Shown piece by piece: positions 1 to 6,253 of a stretch of DNA of 18,568 nt. Positions within the stretch are counted from its first letter, which is position 1. The number at the start of each line of letters is the position of its first letter. The stretch spans positions 1 through 18,568 of the forward strand of contig JAEXZL010000075.1 in the NCBI GenBank assembly GCA_023451395.1, in the 5' to 3' direction. The notes under the pieces were generated by a model. That model ran no database searches. It was not told the DNA's origin and saw only the letters and a list, made by a program, of their open reading frames with translations. This DNA is from Bacillota bacterium (lineage in GTDB: Bacteria > Bacillota > Clostridia > Clostridiales > Clostridiaceae). Position numbers and translations under genes: made by a program.

Positions 1-522
1 CCCTAATGTGAGAAGCTCTACCTCTTTTTCCTTTTGAAATAAAATTGGCCCCTTACTTGATACTGTAGCCATATCAATGCCACTTGGTTTCCCATGAGCA
101 TAGATTTCAGCAATTTGAACCAATGAAAATAGCTCCTTTTCTGAAAGCCTTTGTCCAAATAAGGAAAACAAGCCCCTTACAATGGCAGTAGCAACGGAGG
201 CACTAGAACCTAGTCCCCGTCCTAAAGGGACGGATGAATCTATTTGTATGCTTAATCCCTCCATTGGTTTATTTAATTTATGCAGTGTTTCTTTAATGCA
301 CTCTAAAATACCATTCATTTTCATAGGCATTCTTTCAATAGGACCTGAATAAATATCCGATTGAAATCCAAATTTTCCAAGGGATCTTTCTATAACAGCC
401 CTTACCTTAAGAGGGAATGGAATGGCAATAGCTGGTTTTCCATATACAACTGCATGCTCACCAACTAAAATCAACTTGCTATGTGCCTCTCCCACAGCTA
501 TCTTATTGGTAACTGTCTTCAT
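1..522 (-). CDS. mvk: Mevalonate kinase, N-terminal part (cut by window edge)
   Basis: This GHMP-family kinase would phosphorylate mevalonate with ATP to 5-phosphomevalonate, the first kinase step of the mevalonate route to isoprenoids. I translated 174 codons from an ATG at 520-522, which has a GGAGGG ribosome binding site five bases upstream. The family signatures appear in order: KLILVGEHAVVYGKPAIA (residues 16-33, the mevalonate-kinase form of the first GHMP motif), the ATP-binding loop PLGRGLGSSAS (99-109), and HGKPSGID (143-150), whose Asp150 is the expected catalytic base. The frame runs open off the left edge, so about 130-150 C-terminal residues should lie outside. Mevalonate kinases usually sit beside diphosphomevalonate decarboxylase and phosphomevalonate kinase genes; any such genes would be left of the window. 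The motifs separate it from other GHMP kinases fairly clearly. Confidence 0.9.
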   Translation of the reverse strand, partial: MKTVTNKIAVGEAHSKLILVGEHAVVYGKPAIAIPFPLKVRAVIERSLGKFGFQSDIYSGPIERMPMKMNGILECIKETLHKLNKPMEGLSIQIDSSVPLGRGLGSSASVATAIVRGLFSLFGQRLSEKELFSLVQIAEIYAHGKPSGIDMATVSSKGPILFQKEKEVELLTLG

Positions 523-616
523 TTAAATCCCTCCTTTACTCCCTGCTATACCTTAACTGCGTTCTTTATATTAATTCACCCTCCTATTTGGAGGTTCTAT
601 CATCTAGTCTAAAAAT

Positions 617-645
617 ATGCTATCATGATGAAATAGATTTGTAAA
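617..645 (-). promoter_or_regulatory. Possible sigma-A promoter for mvk
   Basis: Read on the minus strand, TTTACA (645-640) and TAGCAT (622-617) are separated by 17 bases. The expected leader to the mvk start would be close to 90 nt and includes a small 5-bp hairpin (580-594). The match is moderate and the region is AT-rich, so this is tentative. Confidence 0.35.
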
Positions 646-766
646 TGATAAAGATTATTAAACAATAATAAATTATAATTATAATACCCCTTTCAATCAA
701 GGAAAAGTATAAATATAGATGTAAATATTTTGGAAACACCCCATGGTCTTATATAAGCAATAAAAT

Positions 767-795
767 CACCATCTAAAAGGATTAGGCATATTATA
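767..795 (+). promoter_or_regulatory. Sigma-K-like (late mother-cell sporulation) promoter
   Basis: CACC (767-770), then 16 bases, then CATATTATA (787-795) fits the known Bacillus sigma-K consensus mACm-N16/17-CATAnnnTA at every defined position. Transcription would begin near 802, about 25 nt before the cupin ATG at 827 and just before its ribosome binding site. No comparable sigma-A promoter was seen at that distance. The assignment is an inference from the match, spacing and downstream gene. Confidence 0.5.
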
Positions 796-826
796 ATTTT
801 ATAGAACTATGAAAGGAATAAATAAA

Positions 827-1465
827 ATGCACCATTTTTATAGGAGCTATCCTTATTTCTTAAGCGCACCAATATATAGCTCATTTATTATGTATGGATA
901 TCCCTTCTCTTATTATTCTAATGTACCTCAGTATAACTGGGATTATTCCAGACAAGCTAATAAGCAATTCATTCCCTATACAAATGAAGAAAATTATACT
1001 TCAAGAACTTATACCTCTCAATCAGTACAGGATACTGGCTTATTTGAATTGAAGGATTATGGACCAGAACCCTTCGTAATTAATATTAATGAAGCCGCTG
1101 ATAAAAATAATACTTTTCGTACTGCTTTATGGACTGGTACCCATTTGCAGGTTACCTTAATGAGTCTTAAGGTTGGAGAAGATATTGGACTAGAGATTCA
1201 TCCGGATGTTGACCAATTTATACGAATCGAAGAAGGTCAAGGCCTTGTGAGGATGGGAAATAATAAGAACAATTTAGATTTTCAAAGGAATGTAAATGAC
1301 GATTTTGCCATTATGATACCTGCTGGTACATGGCATAATGTAATAAATACTGGCAATTCCCCCCTTAAGCTATATTCCATATATGCACCCCCACAGCATC
1401 CAAGGGGTACTGTTCATGAAACTAAAGAAGCCGCCGAAAAGGGAGAAGGAATGCTCATGGGTTAA
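827..1465 (+). CDS. Cupin protein with tyrosine-rich N-terminus, probably spore-associated
   Basis: This is a 212-residue protein. I chose the ATG at 827 because AAAGGA lies nine bases upstream of it; an in-frame ATG at 809 has no ribosome binding site and would lie almost at the predicted transcription start. Residues 1-40 are rich in aromatics, with ten Tyr in one 36-residue stretch, as seen in some spore-coat proteins. A single cupin barrel follows (about residues 95-190), with motif 1 around EIHPDVDQFIRIEEGQG (His125) and motif 2 around PAGTWHNV (His170). The second motif-1 His is Asp and the usual Glu is Gln, so metal binding may differ from the classic cupin site. No enzyme activity can be assigned. 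The sigma-K-like promoter and the Tyr-rich segment together suggest a coat or exosporium-associated role; that is inference. Confidence 0.75.
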   Translation: MHHFYRSYPYFLSAPIYSSFIMYGYPFSYYSNVPQYNWDYSRQANKQFIPYTNEENYTSRTYTSQSVQDTGLFELKDYGPEPFVININEAADKNNTFRTALWTGTHLQVTLMSLKVGEDIGLEIHPDVDQFIRIEEGQGLVRMGNNKNNLDFQRNVNDDFAIMIPAGTWHNVINTGNSPLKLYSIYAPPQHPRGTVHETKEAAEKGEGMLMG

Positions 1466-1547
1466 ACTTCAATATAGTCCTTCAAAATACTTGAATACAT
1501 TATTTTCTCCAAATAGTAAACTTTTTGATTTTTTTATGAATATATAA

Positions 1548-1574
1548 GGCTGTAAACAGTCAATGTTTACAGCC
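1548..1574. terminator. Hairpin between convergent genes
   Basis: A 10-bp perfect stem (GGCTGTAAAC, 1548-1557, with GTTTACAGCC, 1565-1574) encloses a 7-nt loop, between the ends of the cupin gene and the minus-strand membrane-protein gene. The flanks are AT-rich but lack a long clean T tract on either side, so it is a plausible bidirectional terminator of modest strength. Confidence 0.5.
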
Positions 1575-1603
1575 TAAATATTGTATCTAACAGTATTAAT
1601 AAC

Positions 1604-1858
1604 CTAACCTCTTCTATTCTTATAAATTACTATAGCAGTAGGTATAATAGCTAAAACAAATGCAGGAATAATATTTACAGAGAAGGTTCTTATATAATAT
1701 TCTTTAAGCTTATCTATTATTGTAGCTTCCTCTATCCAATGTATATGAGCAAAAGTGTTGTTCATGACATATCCCGTAATGAGATAAGCTATGGTAAAGA
1801 AAACAATAAAACTTATAATGCCTTTCGTTATTTTTCCCACAGACATTCCTCTTTTCAA
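1604..1858 (-). CDS. Small two-helix membrane protein of unknown function
   Basis: I do not recognise this 84-residue protein. It has two hydrophobic segments, about residues 13-32 and 60-79, joined by a polar loop of roughly 27 residues that contains both acidic and basic side chains. The N-terminus and the C-terminal tail (KNRRG) are basic, which by the positive-inside rule favours both ends in the cytoplasm. The first codon is TTG with a weak GGA eight bases upstream. An ATG four codons in (1844-1846) has AGAGGA directly against it, too close for a normal ribosome binding site, so the start is uncertain. A short palindrome, CCATATTATGG (1893-1903), lies about 35 bp upstream and could be an operator. 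It is transcribed away from nrdD. Confidence 0.55.
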   Translation of the reverse strand: MKRGMSVGKITKGIISFIVFFTIAYLITGYVMNNTFAHIHWIEEATIIDKLKEYYIRTFSVNIIPAFVLAIIPTAIVIYKNRRG

Positions 1859-1988
1859 TTATTATTTCCATAATTACCCTTAGTATATTTTACCATATTA
1901 TGGGTATTTTTATTTATTTTTTCTCTATAATTATTAAATTTTATCTGCTGTTATTCTGGTAAACATAAGTAATATAAGCCTTATAGAT

Positions 1989-2035
1989 GTTCCATATATA
2001 GTAATTCATTGCAAACCTTCTACCATATATTGTGT
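1989..2035 (+). promoter_or_regulatory. Two NrdR-box-like sites upstream of nrdD
   Basis: Two 16-bp sites, 1989-2004 and 2020-2035, share the core CCATATAT(A/T)GT and resemble the NrdR consensus ACACWATATATWGTGT; the second matches 12 of 16 positions. Their centres are exactly 31 bp apart, three helical turns, which is the usual arrangement for tandem NrdR boxes. NrdR is the ATP/dATP-sensing repressor of ribonucleotide reductase genes. The sites lie about 90-130 bp before the nrdD start. The core promoter was not clearly resolved; TTGCAA at 2009-2014, between the boxes, is one possible -35. Confidence 0.6.
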
Positions 2036-2121
2036 TAAAATAGTTTTTTTAACTTGTAATGATACTCTGTCGCTGATACAATAATAGGTGTTAATTTATT
2101 GTCAGTATTAGGGGTGATTTT

Positions 2122-4248
2122 ATGTTAGTTATTAAGAGAGATGGTCGGGGAGTTGAGTATGATAGAAATAAAATCATACGAGCAATAGAAAAAGCAAATG
2201 CCGAGGTTGAAAGTTCTGAAAGAATTACTAATGAAAAAATTATAGAAATTGTAAATCACATTGAAGAGAAAAAACGTAAGCGCATGCTTGTGGAGGATAT
2301 ACAAGATATTATAGAAGAAAAACTTATGGAAGAGGGTAAGTTTATTCTTGCTAAAACCTACATAATATATAGGTATACTAGAGCACTAGTGCGTAAAGCT
2401 AACACCACAGATGATTCTATATTAAGCCTTATTAAGAATAGTAATAAGGATGTCATGGAAGAAAACTCTAATAAAAATGCCTTATGTGCTGCTACTCAAA
2501 GAGACCTTATAGCTGGAGAGGTATCTAAGGATCTTACTGCAAGACTCCTTCTCCCAGAAAAGATATCTAAGGCCCATGAGGAAGGAATATTACACTTTCA
2601 CGATGCAGACTACTTTGTTCAGCCTATTTTTAACTGCTGTCTTATTAATATAGGTGATATGCTGGATAATGGTACTGTTATGAATGGAAAACTCATTGAA
2701 AGTCCTAAGAGCTTTCAGGTAGCCTGTACAGTAATGACTCAAATAATTGCTGCTGTTGCCAGCAGTCAGTACGGGGGACAATCTGTAGACGTCCGTCATT
2801 TGGGCAAATACCTCCGTAAAAGTTATGAAAAATATAAAAAGCACTATATAGAGGAATTTGGAAGTACTGTTTCTGAGCTATCCCTTGAAAAAATGGTAAA
2901 GGATAGATTGAATGATGAGCTTAGGAGTGGTGTGCAAACTATACAATATCAGATTAATACACTTATGACTACCAATGGTCAATCCCCCTTTGTCACTCTA
3001 TTTTTAAACTTAGATAAAGATGATGAATATCTTAAGGAAAATGCAATGATTGTGGAGGAAATACTCCGTCAGCGCTATGAAGGAATAAAAAATGAAAATG
3101 GTGTAGCAGTAACCCCTGCTTTCCCTAAGCTTATTTACGTTTTAGATGAACATAATTGCCTTCAGGGCGGCAAGTACGATTACATAACTAAAATGGCTGT
3201 TAAGTGTTCCGCAAAAAGACTTTATCCTGACTATATTTCTGCTAAAAAGATGCGAGAAAACTATGAAGGAAATGTATTCTCCTGCATGGGCTGCAGAAGC
3301 TTCCTTACTCCCTGGAAGGATGAGGAAGGGAATTATAAATTTGAAGGTCGTTTTAACCAAGGTGTTGTCAGCTTAAATCTTCCACAAATAGGTATTATAG
3401 CTCAGGGAGATGAAGATCTCTTTTGGAAGCTCTTAAATGAGAGGCTGGAACTTTGCTATGAAGCACTTATGTGTCGTCATAGAGCACTCCAGGGAACCAT
3501 ATCAGATGTAAGCCCAGTTCATTGGCAGTATGGGGCTATTGCAAGGCTTGACAAAGGTGAAACTATAGACAAATATCTCACTGGTGGATATTCTACTATA
3601 TCCTTAGGCTATATTGGACTTTATGAGGTAACTAAGCTTATGAAGGGTGTAAGCCACACTGACCCTTCTGGAGAAGAATTTGCTCTTAAGGTAATGAATA
3701 CTATGCGTGCTGCAACTGATAAATGGAAGGAAGAAACAAATATTGCCTTTGGCCTTTATGGCACTCCTGCAGAATCACTATGCTATCGCTTTGCCAGAAT
3801 TGATGAGAAGCGCTTTGGAAGTATTCCAGATATTACTGATAAGGGATATTATACTAACTCATACCATGTAGATGTGAGAGAAGATATTGATGCCTTTAGC
3901 AAGTTCACCTTTGAAAGTCAATTCCAAAAAATCTCCTCCGGTGGTGCTATCTCCTACGTGGAGATTCCAAATATGAGAAACAATTTGGAGGCTTTAGAGG
4001 AATTAGTAAAATATATCTACAATAATATTCAGTATGCAGAGTTTAATACTAAGTCAGACTACTGCCATGTATGCGGCTTTGATGGAGAAATTATAATAAA
4101 CGATGATAATGAATGGGAATGTCCTAATTGTGGAAATAAGGATCATAGAAAAATGAATGTTACCAGAAGAACCTGTGGCTATTTAGGAGAGAACTTTTGG
4201 AATGTAGGAAAAACTAAGGAAATTAAGGCTAGAGTACTACATCTATAA
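2122..4248 (+). CDS. nrdD: Anaerobic ribonucleoside-triphosphate reductase (class III), large subunit
   Basis: NrdD reduces ribonucleoside triphosphates to dNTPs using a glycyl radical and works only without oxygen. The 708 residues have the usual length and order. An ATP-cone (about 1-95, beginning VIKRDGRGVEYDRNKI) serves as the allosteric dATP/ATP site. The 10-stranded barrel carries Cys pairs near 172-173 (FNCCLIN) and 388-391 (SCMGCRS) that include the expected active-site thiols. A zinc site follows with CHVC (648-651) and CPNC (667-670). The glycyl-radical motif RTCGYLG ends the protein, with Gly686 the expected radical residue. The ATG has AGGGG seven to eight bases upstream. nrdG follows after 10 bases, consistent with one transcript encoding enzyme and activase. 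NrdR boxes upstream suggest repression when dATP is plentiful. Confidence 0.97.
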   Translation: MLVIKRDGRGVEYDRNKIIRAIEKANAEVESSERITNEKIIEIVNHIEEKKRKRMLVEDIQDIIEEKLMEEGKFILAKTYIIYRYTRALVRKANTTDDSILSLIKNSNKDVMEENSNKNALCAATQRDLIAGEVSKDLTARLLLPEKISKAHEEGILHFHDADYFVQPIFNCCLINIGDMLDNGTVMNGKLIESPKSFQVACTVMTQIIAAVASSQYGGQSVDVRHLGKYLRKSYEKYKKHYIEEFGSTVSELSLEKMVKDRLNDELRSGVQTIQYQINTLMTTNGQSPFVTLFLNLDKDDEYLKENAMIVEEILRQRYEGIKNENGVAVTPAFPKLIYVLDEHNCLQGGKYDYITKMAVKCSAKRLYPDYISAKKMRENYEGNVFSCMGCRSFLTPWKDEEGNYKFEGRFNQGVVSLNLPQIGIIAQGDEDLFWKLLNERLELCYEALMCRHRALQGTISDVSPVHWQYGAIARLDKGETIDKYLTGGYSTISLGYIGLYEVTKLMKGVSHTDPSGEEFALKVMNTMRAATDKWKEETNIAFGLYGTPAESLCYRFARIDEKRFGSIPDITDKGYYTNSYHVDVREDIDAFSKFTFESQFQKISSGGAISYVEIPNMRNNLEALEELVKYIYNNIQYAEFNTKSDYCHVCGFDGEIIINDDNEWECPNCGNKDHRKMNVTRRTCGYLGENFWNVGKTKEIKARVLHL

Positions 4249-4258
4249 GGAGGACACT

Positions 4259-4792
4259 ATGAATTACGCAACTATTAAGAGAACAGATATTGCCAATGGG
4301 CCAGGAGTAAGGGTTTCACTTTTTGTAAGCGGCTGCTCCCATAGGTGTAAAGGCTGTTTTAATGAAGAGACTTGGGATTTTTCCTATGGAGAGCCCTTTA
4401 ATGATGAGACCATGGAGAAAATCTTAGAGTATTTAAAACCTGATTACATAAAAGGACTATCTCTCCTTGGGGGTGACCCCTTTGAAAAATCTAATCAGGC
4501 TGCACTCCTTCCCTTTTTGAAACTTGTAAAAGATAGGTATCCAGAAAAGGATGTATGGTGCTATACCGGCTGTGATTTTGAAAAGGACATTTTAGGCCAT
4601 CAGCTTAAAAATTGGCCATACACAGAAGAGCTTCTTCAGTACATAGATATATTGGTAGATGGTCCCTTTGTAGAAGAGCTTAAGGACCTATCCCTGCGCT
4701 TTAGAGGATCCTCTAATCAAAGAATTATTCAAGCTAAGCCTTCTTTAGAGCAAGGTGCTGTTGTTCTTTGGGATGAAAACTCATATTCCTAA
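4259..4792 (+). CDS. nrdG: Anaerobic ribonucleotide reductase activating protein (radical SAM)
   Basis: NrdG uses a [4Fe-4S] cluster and S-adenosylmethionine to abstract hydrogen from the radical glycine of NrdD, switching it on. The 177-residue protein shows the radical-SAM cluster motif CSHRCKGC (Cys26, Cys30, Cys33) and the SAM-contacting GGDP motif (71-74). The N-terminal segment RTDIANGPGVRVSLFVSGC is typical of NrdG. AAGGAGG lies five bases before the ATG. It sits 10 bp after nrdD and 21 bp before dut. The short length and its neighbour distinguish it from other glycyl-radical activases such as PflA. Confidence 0.96.
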   Translation: MNYATIKRTDIANGPGVRVSLFVSGCSHRCKGCFNEETWDFSYGEPFNDETMEKILEYLKPDYIKGLSLLGGDPFEKSNQAALLPFLKLVKDRYPEKDVWCYTGCDFEKDILGHQLKNWPYTEELLQYIDILVDGPFVEELKDLSLRFRGSSNQRIIQAKPSLEQGAVVLWDENSYS

Positions 4793-4813
4793 CAAAAGAA
4801 AGGAACCAACAAA

Positions 4814-5248
4814 ATGGAAAAGATAAGAATTAAATATATTAGTGATAAAATTGAAAAGCTCTGCTACATTGATGGAAAATCTGATTGGATAGATTTAAGA
4901 GCCGCAGAGGATGTAATTTTAAAAAAAGGTGAGTTTAAGCTCATATCTCTAGGTGTTGCCATGGAGCTACCTAAAGGCTATGAGGCTCATATTGTTCCAC
5001 GAAGCAGTACCTTTAAGAACTTCGGAGTTATTCAGACAAATCACTGTGGCATAGTAGATGAAAGCTATTGCTCCAATGAAGATGTTTGGAAATTCCCTGC
5101 CCTAGCAGTAAGGGATACTGAAATACATATTAATGATAGAATATGCCAGTTTCGTATAATGAAGCATCAACCAGTAATTGAATTTAATGAGGTAGATGAT
5201 TTAGGAAATGAAGCCAGAGGAGGCTTTGGGAGCACAGGAATAAAATAG
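4814..5248 (+). CDS. dut: dUTP diphosphatase (dUTPase)
   Basis: It hydrolyses dUTP to dUMP and pyrophosphate, keeping uracil out of DNA and supplying dUMP for thymidylate synthesis. The 144-residue length fits the homotrimeric dUTPase family. The five motifs are recognisable: DLRAAED (27-33), PRSST (62-66), NHCGIVDESY (76-85, Asp82 the expected catalytic residue and Tyr85 the sugar-discriminating residue), RICQF (109-113) and RGGFGSTG (135-142). Motif 3 continues CSNEDVWKF in place of the common R-G-E sequence, a deviation from typical bacterial enzymes. It is the last gene of the nrdDG transcript: AAAGGA precedes the ATG and a strong hairpin follows. A dCTP deaminase fold relative is less likely because motif 5 is intact. 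Confidence 0.9.
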   Translation: MEKIRIKYISDKIEKLCYIDGKSDWIDLRAAEDVILKKGEFKLISLGVAMELPKGYEAHIVPRSSTFKNFGVIQTNHCGIVDESYCSNEDVWKFPALAVRDTEIHINDRICQFRIMKHQPVIEFNEVDDLGNEARGGFGSTGIK

Positions 5249-5261
5249 ATTCACTTAATAA

Positions 5262-5293
5262 TAAGGACCGTTTCAGATATGAAACGGTCCTTA
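5262..5293. terminator. Hairpin terminator between dut and the phosphatase gene
   Basis: A perfect 13-bp stem (TAAGGACCGTTTC, 5262-5274, paired with 5281-5293) has a 6-nt loop. It lies 14 bp after dut and 14 bp before the end of the convergent minus-strand gene. There is no long T tract, but its position and stability suggest a shared bidirectional terminator. Confidence 0.7.
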
Positions 5294-5306
5294 AGCTTTA
5301 GAATAA

Positions 5307-5804
5307 CTACTCTTTTCTTTGGTCTCCCATTAGGCAGCTTTTGTGACTTAAAGCCTTATAAACCTTTTTATACACCGTTTTATTTGGGAAATATCTTTCG
5401 TCCACAAAATACCCGATTCCCTCGCCGCATTCATATTGCTTTATAGCTGCAGCTATTGCCACACTTCGTGACTCGCCGTGCTCACATTGACAAATCAGAA
5501 GTTCGACCTTGTCCTTGATTTCATTATAGAAATTTGCAACCTGTATTGCTTGTTCATCAGTTATTATATGATAGTATCTGGAAAGCCGGGAGACCTCCTC
5601 TTCTGATGGGAGATTGTTTTCAAAATCTGCAAAATCTTCAATTCCAACATCGTCAAACTGAAGACGCAAAACATAATCAGGCATATTTTGAAGTTTGACC
5701 GGATCGTTCTCAATATCAGTACAACTGATAAGTGCCGTTGCAGAGCTAAAGGGATTTTCCGCAAGTTTTTCTATCTTTTTTCTGTTTGCAATTGTGATAT
5801 TCAT
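5307..5804 (-). CDS. Cx5R protein-tyrosine/dual-specificity phosphatase-like protein
   Basis: This 165-residue protein carries the phosphatase P-loop signature C-x5-R as CEHGESR (Cys107 nucleophile, Arg113 phosphate binder), preceded by a hydrophobic strand (ELLICQ) and followed by a Ser and a helix, as in cysteine-based phosphatases. The usual His before the Cys is Gln. An acidic stretch near residues 51-60 (FDDVGIEDFAD) is the candidate source of the general acid. It is probably cytoplasmic, since there is no signal peptide or membrane segment. The substrate is unknown; phosphoprotein, phosphonucleotide or phosphoinositide activity cannot be separated by sequence alone. The ATG has GGAGGA nine bases upstream, overlapping the stop codon of a short open frame. 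It lies alone on the minus strand between dut and a MATE gene. Confidence 0.7.
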   Translation of the reverse strand: MNITIANRKKIEKLAENPFSSATALISCTDIENDPVKLQNMPDYVLRLQFDDVGIEDFADFENNLPSEEEVSRLSRYYHIITDEQAIQVANFYNEIKDKVELLICQCEHGESRSVAIAAAIKQYECGEGIGYFVDERYFPNKTVYKKVYKALSHKSCLMGDQRKE

Positions 5805-5807
5805 TAT

Positions 5808-6111
5808 TCATCTTCCTCCAGAATGTGCAGTTCCATATTTGATTTTCTCTATCCGCTTTACGGACAACTTATTCAGTTCATTTTTTCTCCTGATCTTCAT
5901 TTTATAATGATATAGCTTCCTTTTCGATAGTAGCTTGAATAGTGCAATCTTCTGCCTTAAGAAAGCTTTCAAAGCCATCATCTTTAATTCTTGTCCAACA
6001 CTTAATTTGTTCGTAAGAATTTGTGATGTAAAAGGCAACTATGATATTTATAATCACTCTTATCACTACTATTATAATAGCACAGACTTTAAAAGTATCA
6101 GCAGGTTTGTG
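5808..6111 (-). pseudogene. Disrupted short reading frames upstream of the phosphatase gene; possible gene remnant
   Basis: About 450 bp (5805-6253) separate the phosphatase and MATE starts. Two overlapping minus-strand frames show some protein-like texture. One is open from 6111 to a stop at 5902 and ends ...DGFESFLKAEDCTIQATIEKEAISL; it offers only GTG starts (6066, 6057) without a ribosome binding site. The other (6038-5808) starts at a TTG with no ribosome binding site, is very basic, and ends on the phosphatase ribosome binding site. A TATAAT on the minus strand (6076-6071) could serve the phosphatase transcript. I do not recognise either peptide. A decayed gene fragment explains the pattern better than two real genes, but a plain untranslated leader is also possible. 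Confidence 0.25.
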
Positions 6112-6169
6112 TCATAATATAAAATCTCCATTATTTTATATAGGCAATTAGCTAAAGTATTCTTATTAA

Positions 6170-6198
6170 TTGACACTAATATAACCATGACCTAAAAT
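6170..6198 (+). promoter_or_regulatory. Strong sigma-A promoter for the first MATE gene
   Basis: TTGACA (6170-6175), a 17-bp spacer and TAAAAT (6193-6198) form a near-consensus vegetative promoter about 55 bp before the MATE start. ATAAC (6181-6185) and GTTAT (6203-6207) flank the -10 as a loose inverted repeat that might bind a regulator, though this is weak. Confidence 0.7.
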
Positions 6199-6253
6199 AG
6201 TAGTTATGTTATCTTTTATAATAAAACAATAAGCTCTTGAGAGGATGATTTTT

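Noticed and set aside
809..811. An upstream ATG as the start of the cupin gene
   Set aside because: It has no ribosome binding site, while AAAGGA directly supports the ATG at 827; the predicted RNA start would leave only a few leader bases.
5688..6117. Several plus-strand open frames of 60-76 codons opposite the phosphatase start
   Set aside because: They lie antisense to the phosphatase gene or to its upstream region, are low-complexity and hydrophobic, and have no plausible start signals.
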